Shown in pieces: positions 1 to 4,977 of a stretch of DNA of 6,507 nt. The first letter of the stretch is position 1, and every line of letters starts with the position of its first letter. This stretch comes from an uncultured Clostridia bacterium (GTDB taxonomy: Bacteria > Bacillota > Clostridia > UMGS1883). A program made the position numbers and the translations under genes. The stretch covers positions 1 through 6,507 of the forward strand of contig CANRHW010000089.1 of the NCBI GenBank assembly GCA_947630525.1, written 5' to 3'. Under the pieces are notes generated by a model, which made no database searches, was not told the DNA's origin, and saw only the letters and a program-made list of their open reading frames with translations.

Positions 1-1196
1 CCGGCGGGCAGAACGCTCATAAGAGCGTCTACCGCCGTTTTCCCCTCCTGAAGATTTCCGTAAACGTCGCTTACAATGTGCATAACTCTTGAATAGCGTT
101 CGATGTGCATAAGATTTTCTACCCGGACTGTGCCAAACCGGCTTACCTTGCCGATGTCGTTGCGGCCCAGGTCCACAAGCATCGTGTGTTCCGCCCGCTC
201 TTTGGGGTCGTTTATCAGCCGCTTTTCATTGGCCAAGTCTGCCTCGGGAGTTTCGCCGCGCCGGATAGTGCCGGCAATGGGCTTGGTCATGCACACTCCG
301 TTGGTAACGCTCAGCAGTTTTTCCGGCGAGGCGCCGGCTATGCAGTAGTCCGGGTGTTTAAAGAAATACAGGTAAGGACTGGGATTTGTTGAACGCAGCA
401 TCCGATACACGTCGTAGGGGTCGGCCATGGATTCCACTTCGATGCGCTGGGAAGGCACTATCTGGAATATGTCGCCTTTCCTGATATACTCCTTGGATTT
501 TTCCACGTTATTCAGGTACTGCTCGTGAGAGATGTTGCTGGTCTTTTTCACCGGCCTTATTTCCCGGTATGGCCTGCGCGGGGGAACGTAGTCCTCAATG
601 GCCCGTATTATCTTTTCCGCCTTTGCCTCCGCGAGGGAATACTTGCTTTCAAGATCGCCTCTGGTGATATTGAAGATGCACAGCACCTTGTTGCTCAGAT
701 GGTCAAAGGCCACCAGCTCTTCATAGAGAAAAAGGTTTATGTCAGGAATATTTAAATCATCTTTCGGCGCGTTAGAGAGCCTGGGTTCGATATAGCGTAT
801 GGTGTCATAGCCAAAATATCCCACAAAGCCGCCGGTAAGGCCGGGGCCGTTCTCGATTGCCGGACTGTTATATTTGCTCATCAGCCCGTTTAAAAAGCCG
901 GGCAGGTCATCGACCTTGAAGGTCTCGGTCTCGCCGTTTTCGGTGTATGTGCCCTTGTGATTTTTTATGGCCAGCTCGGCTTTGGGGTTAATGCCGATAA
1001 AGGAATATCGCTGCCACTGCTGATCGTTGCTGACGCTTTCAAGTATAAAAGCGTGATCCGCGCCCTGGCTGAGGGCCTGAAAGATACGAACCGGCGTAAC
1101 GCTGTCGCATAGCCGTTCATAAATCACCGGCACGTGAGTTATTTTGGAATGCGTCTCGAGAAGCTCCTTAACTTCTCCAAGGCTGGGGTTTAACAT
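1..1196 (-). CDS. trpE: Anthranilate synthase component I (TrpE), C-terminus cut by window edge
   Basis: TrpE makes anthranilate from chorismate, using ammonia from glutamine supplied by TrpG; it is the first committed, cytosolic step of tryptophan synthesis. I translated 398 codons from the ATG at 1196-1194; the frame is still open at base 1, just at the PAG of the usual PAGTVSGAPK motif, so about 100 residues are probably missing. Visible landmarks are FILESV near residues 50-55 (the LLES tryptophan feedback-binding motif), WQRYSFIG at 61-68, GGFVGYFGYD at 122-131, and the chorismate-binding core with IAGASPEK (286-293), PIAGTIRRGE (306-315), DPKERAEHTMLVDLGRND (330-347) and HIERYSRVMHIVSDV (364-378). 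A GGAGG at 1204-1208, seven bases before ATG, supports this start. A tryptophan T-box leader precedes it, which supports TrpE over the paralogue PabB. Downstream trp genes are expected to the left of the window. Confidence 0.97.
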   Translation of the reverse strand, partial: MLNPSLGEVKELLETHSKITHVPVIYERLCDSVTPVRIFQALSQGADHAFILESVSNDQQWQRYSFIGINPKAELAIKNHKGTYTENGETETFKVDDLPGFLNGLMSKYNSPAIENGPGLTGGFVGYFGYDTIRYIEPRLSNAPKDDLNIPDINLFLYEELVAFDHLSNKVLCIFNITRGDLESKYSLAEAKAEKIIRAIEDYVPPRRPYREIRPVKKTSNISHEQYLNNVEKSKEYIRKGDIFQIVPSQRIEVESMADPYDVYRMLRSTNPSPYLYFFKHPDYCIAGASPEKLLSVTNGVCMTKPIAGTIRRGETPEADLANEKRLINDPKERAEHTMLVDLGRNDIGKVSRFGTVRVENLMHIERYSRVMHIVSDVYGNLQEGKTAVDALMSVLPA

Positions 1197-1210
1197 GGTA
1201 AATCCTCCTC

Positions 1211-1250
1211 AAAAACAAATAGTCCCATTGACCTTATAGGTCAATGGGAC
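1211..1250 (-). terminator. Intrinsic terminator of the trp T-box leader
   Basis: A perfect 13-bp stem pairs GTCCCATTGACCT (1250-1238) with its complement (1234-1222) around a three-base loop, followed on the minus strand by the U-rich run TATTTGTTTTT (1221-1211). It lies between the T-box core and the trpE ribosome binding site. It would stop transcription when tRNA-Trp is charged, and is blocked when the antiterminator captures bases 1250-1245. Confidence 0.95.
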
Positions 1251-1278
1251 GAAATTACAAATTCCGTGGTGCCACCCA
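1245..1278 (-). promoter_or_regulatory. T-box antiterminator
   Basis: Reading the minus strand, TGGG (1278-1275) pairs with CCCA (1248-1245) as helix A1. The seven-base bulge UGGCACC (1274-1268) is left free for the tRNA 3' end. ACGGAA (1267-1262) pairs with TTTCGT (1254-1249) as helix A2, closing a seven-base loop. This is the standard T-box antiterminator layout. Its 3' strand uses bases 1250-1245, which also form the 5' arm of the adjacent terminator, so the two structures exclude each other. Pairing was done by eye. Confidence 0.9.
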
Positions 1279-1497
1279 ACTTCAAGGGCAAAGCCCTCCT
1301 TGACGGAGTACAAGCATACTCCCGTTCCTTAACGCGGAACTACGGCGCAGATACTTACAAATGTGTTCTCCTTGCTCCTCGCAAATCCATTCACGATACA
1401 ACGCTGTACCGGCTCTCAGCGCCCCGGCTCTCTGTGACAGTTGGAAATACCGCTACTTACTTTTGGTCAAAGGATTTAGCAATATTCGATTAAAGCT

Positions 1498-1526
1498 ATT
1501 ATAGCACTATGATTTTGTTTTGTCAA
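1498..1526 (-). promoter_or_regulatory. Sigma-A promoter of the trp leader (extended -10)
   Basis: On the minus strand a perfect -35 TTGACA (1526-1521) is separated by 17 bases from a perfect -10 TATAAT (1503-1498). The -10 is preceded by TGC, an extended -10 TGn motif. Transcription should start near 1491. The -35 box begins 18 bases beyond the stop codon of the kinase-like gene, and I see no convincing GC-rich terminator between them, so some read-through from the upstream unit into the T-box leader is possible. Confidence 0.93.
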
Positions 1527-1544
1527 GAGTTTTTTAAAATTTTT

Positions 1545-2039
1545 TCAACACAATATTTTCACGTCAATCTCGTCGTCCGACGGCGGTTCAAAAATACGGT
1601 CAAATTTGGCGGCCAGTCCCTCGTCTACATAATACGCGCCGTACGTTCCGGCGCAGCCGCTCATCACGGCGTTGTTGCGGCGGCGAAGCCTTTCGTGCCA
1701 GGTCTCATCGCAGACGTCAATATAGTGCAGCTCACACTCGATACCGCGGCTGCGGTAAAAGTCTTTTATTTGCGACCGCTCGCCCTTTGTCCATAGTCCC
1801 CAGTCGAGTATAACGCTCACTCCCGCGTCGATAAGCTCAATGGATTTCAACAAAAGGTAATTTTCCAGCTTTTCAACGTACTCGTCGTGTTTTTCTCCAA
1901 CGTTTTGTCCGAAGAGGGCAAGCGTTATCTCGTCCACCGACAGCACCGCCGCGCCAAGCTCGGTGCGGAGCTTTTCGGCATAAGTGCTTTTCCCGCTGCA
2001 TATTTTGCCGCACATGAGGACGACCTTAGCCATGCTCAC
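1545..2039 (-). CDS. P-loop kinase-like ATP-binding protein (AAA_33 / zeta-toxin-like fold)
   Basis: A 164-residue soluble protein that probably phosphorylates a small molecule or nucleotide; the substrate cannot be told. Walker A is GKICSGKST at residues 11-19, directly after the first beta strand KVVLMC. SVDEI at 34-38 supplies the acidic residue that in CPT/zeta-type kinases sits at the active site. The VILDWGLW segment (76-83) is a hallmark I associate with small AAA_33 ATP-binding proteins, and RLRRRN (117-122) looks like an arginine-bearing lid. Length fits a single-domain kinase. The GTG start (2039) overlaps the stop of the preceding membrane protein gene as GTGA, implying translational coupling. 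An in-frame ATG two codons later (2033) is equally plausible: the GGAGG at 2048-2044 lies four bases from GTG and ten from ATG. No antitoxin partner is evident, so I do not call it a toxin. Confidence 0.85.
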   Translation of the reverse strand: MSMAKVVLMCGKICSGKSTYAEKLRTELGAAVLSVDEITLALFGQNVGEKHDEYVEKLENYLLLKSIELIDAGVSVILDWGLWTKGERSQIKDFYRSRGIECELHYIDVCDETWHERLRRRNNAVMSGCAGTYGAYYVDEGLAAKFDRIFEPPSDDEIDVKILC

Positions 2040-2458
2040 AGGCCCTCCTCGGTCTCGCTGTCCTGGATTATGCCATAGCGGACATATTTTTTCGGCCCGG
2101 GGCCGTCAATTTTACGCTTGATGAGCAAGCGGACAATTACGTATACCCAGTGTACGGCGTTGAAAATCAGGAACAGCATAAAGGCCGCGTTGGGCCCGGT
2201 TTTTTCAATCGGCGACGAGGTCCAGAGCAGAAGCCTGAAAACAAGGGCGAGCAGAAAGTTGGTCATGAGATATACGGACTCATAGCCCAAGATTTGCTTG
2301 ACGGTCAGCTTCCTATACGCCATTTCAAACACAGGTATCTGCCCAAGGCAGAATACAATGAATATGCCCCGCAGCAGGCCCGGATCGGCGGCCGCGCCCG
2401 GCAGAGCGCACAGCGAAAGCCCCAAAAAGCACATGAGATTTTCAGTCAGTACCGGCAT
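2036..2458 (-). CDS. Small four-helix integral membrane protein of unknown function
   Basis: A 140-residue hydrophobic protein that I do not recognise as a named family. Four likely membrane segments lie near residues 5-24, 28-47, 61-80 and 90-113. The fourth is followed by the basic stretch RLLIKRK (110-116) and a polar, acidic tail ending SETEEGL, which suggests a cytoplasmic C-terminus. The second loop contains YRKLTVKQILGYE (48-60). No signal peptidase site, catalytic motif or lipobox is visible. The start is well supported: AAGGAGG at 2472-2466 sits seven bases before the ATG. It is the first gene behind its own consensus promoter, and its TGA overlaps the GTG of the kinase-like gene, so the two proteins are probably made together. 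Codon pattern resembles that of its neighbours. Confidence 0.85.
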   Translation of the reverse strand: MPVLTENLMCFLGLSLCALPGAAADPGLLRGIFIVFCLGQIPVFEMAYRKLTVKQILGYESVYLMTNFLLALVFRLLLWTSSPIEKTGPNAAFMLFLIFNAVHWVYVIVRLLIKRKIDGPGPKKYVRYGIIQDSETEEGL

Positions 2459-2478
2459 AGCTGTTCCTCCTTATAAAT

Positions 2479-2520
2479 AAAACTCTCTCTACATACATTA
2501 TAATATGCAGAGAGAGTTTT
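2479..2520. repeat. 12-bp inverted repeat straddling a promoter (operator or terminator)
   Basis: AAAACTCTCTCT (2479-2490) is exactly complementary to AGAGAGAGTTTT (2509-2520). After one mismatch the dyad continues with CATA (2492-2495) and TATG (2504-2507), closing an eight-base loop. The A-run and T-run at the outer ends make it look like a bidirectional intrinsic terminator, for which the glutamate synthase operon ending at 2545 is the only visible client. Because the -10 box of the next promoter lies in the loop, it could equally be an operator. The stem is only about half G+C, so terminator strength is uncertain. Confidence 0.75.
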
Positions 2521-2525
2521 GTCAA
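2497..2525 (-). promoter_or_regulatory. Sigma-A promoter for the membrane protein/kinase pair
   Basis: The minus strand carries a perfect -35 TTGACA (2525-2520) and a perfect -10 TATAAT (2502-2497) with a 17-base spacer. The predicted start near 2490 gives a 5' leader of about 32 bases ending in the AAGGAGG ribosome binding site. The -10 lies inside the loop of an inverted repeat (2479-2520), so the promoter is either repressed through that dyad or shares the space with a terminator for the upstream operon. Confidence 0.9.
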
Positions 2526-2544
2526 CATTTATTTGGTTTGCGGC

Positions 2545-3267
2545 TTAATTTGCAACGAACAGTTCCTTATACGGATTTGCCGTGTCGGGATAAATAACGT
2601 AAAATCTGCCGGACGTCACTTCGCCCTTATCCGCGCCGAACTCGACGCAATATTCATCTATGAGCGGCGCGATCTCGGCCATATCCTCATCGCCTGCTTC
2701 TTTGGCGAGGACGCTGTTGGGAAGATCCGTGGGTTCTTCGTCGCTGCGGAGGAAGATTTTGCCGCCGTGCATGCCCGTGGCCGGGAAGTTGCTGACCGGG
2801 AGCTTGCCGTTTTGGCCGATGCCAAGGATGACGATATAACCGCCGGCCTGATATTCTCCCAAAAAGGAGCCCGCCCGCTCCCCGATAACGAGAGTCGGTA
2901 TTTTATCCTTATAGGCCTTCATGTGTATCCCCGCCCGATAGCCCGCGCTGCCCTGAACAAATATCCGTCCGCCGCGCATGGCGTAGCCGGTGGCGTCGCC
3001 GCTGTTGCCGTGTACATATATAACGCCGTCGTTCATGGTGTCGCCCATGGCGTCCTGGGCGTTGCCGTTTACGCGTATAACGCCCCCGTTGAAATAAGCG
3101 CCAAGGGCGTTGCCGGGAGTGCCGTTTATAGTTATGGTCCGGCCGCTCATGCCGTCGCCGATGAACCGCTGGCCGCAGCACCGGTCAATTGTGATATCGG
3201 CGTCCCAGCTTGCGCGGATGGCGTTATTAAGCTCACGGAAGTCCATTGTTCCCGCTGTTATCTTCAT
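2545..3267 (-). CDS. GXGXG-domain glutamate synthase subunit (GltB3-like)
   Basis: A 240-residue stand-alone version of the C-terminal GXGXG domain of the large glutamate synthase subunit. It is a right-handed beta-helix that, in the full enzyme, helps position the ammonia tunnel and the FMN domain. Repeating turns are clear: GNALGAYFNGGVIRVNG (52-68), QDAMGDTMNDGVIYVHG (71-87), GDATGYAMRGGRIFVQG (90-106), then GERAGSFLGEYQAGGYIVILG (129-149) and GMHGGKIF (165-172). The acidic tail (residues 188-240) contains one cysteine and no obvious cofactor site. The same fold occurs in formylmethanofuran dehydrogenase subunit C, but the FMN-domain gene in this operon argues for glutamate synthase or the related N-methylglutamate synthase. 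An AGGAGGT at 3280-3274 gives near-ideal spacing to ATG and overlaps the TAA of the preceding gene. It is the last gene of the operon. Confidence 0.93.
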   Translation of the reverse strand: MKITAGTMDFRELNNAIRASWDADITIDRCCGQRFIGDGMSGRTITINGTPGNALGAYFNGGVIRVNGNAQDAMGDTMNDGVIYVHGNSGDATGYAMRGGRIFVQGSAGYRAGIHMKAYKDKIPTLVIGERAGSFLGEYQAGGYIVILGIGQNGKLPVSNFPATGMHGGKIFLRSDEEPTDLPNSVLAKEAGDEDMAEIAPLIDEYCVEFGADKGEVTSGRFYVIYPDTANPYKELFVAN

Positions 3268-3279
3268 GGTATTACCTCC

Positions 3280-4512
3280 TTATGCCTTAACGCTCAGCTT
3301 GCGCCGCCTCTCGGAATCGGCGGCAAAGGCCATGAGCTGGGGACTGCGCTTTACGAGTTCAAAATCAATGGTATTAAGGGGCGTTTGTTCGCGTATGAGC
3401 GAGGTGTAAATGCCAGCCCGCTTAACGTCGCCCATTAAAATAAAGCCTTTGAGCAGTCCGTCCTTGGTAACTAACTTCTTGTAATTAACGCCGTCAGACT
3501 CGATATATTCCTCGCCGTCGTAGCTCCCGGCGGAAACTATGTGCAGGCCGAAAAACCCGATTGCGTTCATGGGGATGCCCTTGTCGTAGCAGGCGTCGCC
3601 ACCGGCCATGTTTTTGCCGGCGCACTCGCCCTGCATATAGGCGTTGGGGAGCAGGGCCATAATTTTGTTTTGGCCTGTCGTAATATCCAGACTTTCGGTG
3701 CAGTCGCCGGCGGCATAAATATTTGGGTCCGAGGTGCGGCATTTGATGTCGGTAACTATGCCGCGATTCACATTGAGCCCCGCGTCTTTCGCAAGGTCAG
3801 TTGCGGGGCGAACGCCTACCGCAATTACGAGCACATCGAAATCCACCGCGGCGCCGCTGTTGAGCGTGGCGGTAGTGCCGTCAAACTCCTTAACGCTGTC
3901 GGAAAGGATAAATTCAATGCCGTGGTTTTCTATATGCTTTTGCATTATATCGCTGCCGGCTTTGTCGAGTATGCTGGGCAGTATCCTATCCGCCAGGTCG
4001 ACCACGGTTATTTTCCCGGCTTTGCCGTGGATGCCCTCGGCGCATTTCAGGCCGATGAGGCCCGCGCCTATAATGAGCACACGGCTTTCCGGCGTCAATG
4101 CCGCGTCAAGAGCCTTGGCGCTGTCAAGGGTCATAAAGGTGAACTTTTTTTCAACGGTGTCAAGACCGGACATGGGCGGAATGAACGGAACCGAACCCGT
4201 CGCAATGAACAGCCTGTCGTAGTCAATGGTCTCGCCGCCGTCGGTGGCAACGGTTTTTGCGGCCGGGTCAATTTTTGTAACGCTTACGCCCAGCCGTGCG
4301 TCCACTTTGTTATCTTCATAGAATGAGGCTTTGCGGTATTTCATCTTTTCTTCGTCGGTCTGGCCGCAGAGCAGATAGGATATCAGCGGCCGCGAATAGG
4401 TGTGGTAGGGTTCGGAGGCGATGAGGGTTATGCCGCCGTCCGTATCTGTCTGGCGGATACCCTCCACACAGCCCACAGCTCCGGCCGAATTGCCGATTAT
4501 AACGTACTTCAT
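3280..4512 (-). CDS. FAD-dependent NAD(P)H oxidoreductase (rubredoxin reductase/NirB-like), electron input subunit
   Basis: A 410-residue flavoprotein that probably takes electrons from NAD(P)H and passes them to the Fe-S partners of the glutamate synthase. The N-terminal dinucleotide fold carries GNSAGAVG (7-14) for FAD, ATGSVPF sits at 104-110, the second dinucleotide fold has GAGLIGLKCAEG (149-160), and YAAGDC (266-271) contacts FAD. An aspartate ends the second strand (VVDLADR, 170-176), which mildly favours NADH over NADPH. The C-terminal part with FILMGDVKRAGIYTSLIREQTPL (357-379; only its parts GDVKRAGIY and LIREQTPL are diagnostic) matches the domain closing rubredoxin-reductase-type enzymes. 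Unlike classical GltD it has no N-terminal cysteine-rich Fe-S domain; that role appears moved to the separate ferredoxin encoded 11 bases upstream. C49 in ISYLLCG is near where CoA-disulfide reductases hold their redox cysteine, but I would not infer that activity. Ribosome binding site is weak (TAGGTAG). Confidence 0.92.
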   Translation of the reverse strand: MKYVIIGNSAGAVGCVEGIRQTDTDGGITLIASEPYHTYSRPLISYLLCGQTDEEKMKYRKASFYEDNKVDARLGVSVTKIDPAAKTVATDGGETIDYDRLFIATGSVPFIPPMSGLDTVEKKFTFMTLDSAKALDAALTPESRVLIIGAGLIGLKCAEGIHGKAGKITVVDLADRILPSILDKAGSDIMQKHIENHGIEFILSDSVKEFDGTTATLNSGAAVDFDVLVIAVGVRPATDLAKDAGLNVNRGIVTDIKCRTSDPNIYAAGDCTESLDITTGQNKIMALLPNAYMQGECAGKNMAGGDACYDKGIPMNAIGFFGLHIVSAGSYDGEEYIESDGVNYKKLVTKDGLLKGFILMGDVKRAGIYTSLIREQTPLNTIDFELVKRSPQLMAFAADSERRRKLSVKA

Positions 4513-4523
4513 TGCCGCTCTAC

Positions 4524-4958
4524 CTACCTTTCCTCATATACTATGGCGTTGTTGGGACAGTGAGCCACACAGTTGGGCGTGCCGCAGCCGTTCTTGGTGC
4601 AAAGCTCGCACTTTTGTATAGCGTGACCGTCGTCGTTGGGCATGATTGCGCCAAAGGGGCAGACCAGCACGCAGGTAAAGCAGCCCACGCACTTGCCCGT
4701 GTCAATTTCTATCATGCCGTCGCTGTTTTTGCTCAGCGCCCCGGCAATACAGCTCTTTACGCAAATTGGGTCAGGGCAGTGGCGGCAGTTTACGGCAAAG
4801 CATATATCCTTGCCCTCTTCGACCTGTATTCTCGGATTTATCTTAACGTCCTTCAGGGCCGAGACCATATTGTCCTTGCCGCTGTTGGCAAAGGCGCAGT
4901 AATACTCGCAGAGATGACAGCCCAGGCACCATTCTTCATTTACATATATCTTTTTCAA
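4524..4958 (-). CDS. Polyferredoxin, four predicted [4Fe-4S] clusters (HycB/CooF-like)
   Basis: A 144-residue electron carrier with 18 cysteines. Four groups can be seen: C11-C14-C17-C21, then C58-C61-C66-C70 (with C53 just before), C90-C93-C96-C100 followed by proline, and C117-C120 with C130-C134 followed by proline (C125 lies between). This is the pattern of HycB, CooF and DmsB-type iron-sulfur subunits that bind four [4Fe-4S] clusters. No signal peptide or membrane segment is seen, so it acts in the cytoplasm, probably relaying electrons between the FAD subunit and the FMN glutamate synthase core encoded on either side. The start is TTG at 4958-4956: no ATG or GTG is available in frame before residue 31, which lies beyond the first cluster motif, and an AGGAAG stands six bases upstream. 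It begins 19 bases after the preceding stop. Confidence 0.93.
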   Translation of the reverse strand: MKKIYVNEEWCLGCHLCEYYCAFANSGKDNMVSALKDVKINPRIQVEEGKDICFAVNCRHCPDPICVKSCIAGALSKNSDGMIEIDTGKCVGCFTCVLVCPFGAIMPNDDGHAIQKCELCTKNGCGTPNCVAHCPNNAIVYEER

Positions 4959-4964
4959 AATGAT

Positions 4965-4970
4965 CTTCCT
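4965..4970 (-). promoter_or_regulatory. Ribosome binding site fixing a TTG start
   Basis: AGGAAG lies six bases before the TTG at 4958-4956. It supports initiation at this rare start codon for the polyferredoxin gene, since starting at the next in-frame methionine (residue 31) would delete the first cluster motif. Confidence 0.75.
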
Positions 4971-4977
4971 TTCCGCC

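Larger units (their letters stand above)
1197..1491 (-). promoter_or_regulatory. Tryptophan-specific T-box riboswitch leader of trpE
   Basis: This roughly 295-base untranslated leader senses uncharged tRNA-Trp and controls transcription elongation into trpE. Stem I is closed by CCTT-G (1473-1468) pairing with CAAGG (1374-1370). Its conserved apical sequences AGAGAGCCGG (1433-1424) and GCTGAGAGCCGG (1420-1409) are present. The specifier loop reads GAATGGA, so the codon is UGG (1389-1387), tryptophan. A stem III candidate pairs GGAGTA (1322-1317) with TACTCC (1310-1305). The T-box core GGGTGGCACCACGG lies at 1277-1264. Its acceptor-binding bulge UGGC (1274-1271) would pair with a tRNA ending GCCA, which fits the G discriminator base usual for bacterial tRNA-Trp. 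Specifier and bulge thus independently point to tryptophan. The 5' end is inferred from the promoter. Confidence 0.96.

Noticed and set aside
1266..1493. A 75-codon plus-strand open frame, considered as a leader peptide
   Set aside because: It is antisense to the T-box leader, whose conserved RNA elements explain the sequence. A trp leader peptide would have to be on the minus strand with tandem Trp codons, and none is seen.
1545..2039. Zeta-type toxin of a toxin-antitoxin pair
   Set aside because: The fold is related, but its partner is a membrane protein and not a small soluble antitoxin, and the VILDWGLW segment fits ordinary AAA_33 kinases.
2545..3267. Periodic Gly-rich repeats, considered as a DNA repeat or CRISPR-like array
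   Set aside because: The periodicity is at the protein level (beta-helix turns of the GXGXG domain); the DNA units differ and there are no conserved repeats with spacers.
2533..3438. A 301-codon open frame on the plus strand
   Set aside because: It lies antisense over the GXGXG gene and the end of the FAD gene. Its translation is low-complexity Ala/Val/Gly repeats mirroring the GXGXG repeats, with no ribosome binding site or family match that I recognise.
3541..4326. A 261-codon open frame on the plus strand
   Set aside because: It is antisense within the FAD oxidoreductase gene, whose motifs on the minus strand are unmistakable; the plus-strand product resembles no family I know.
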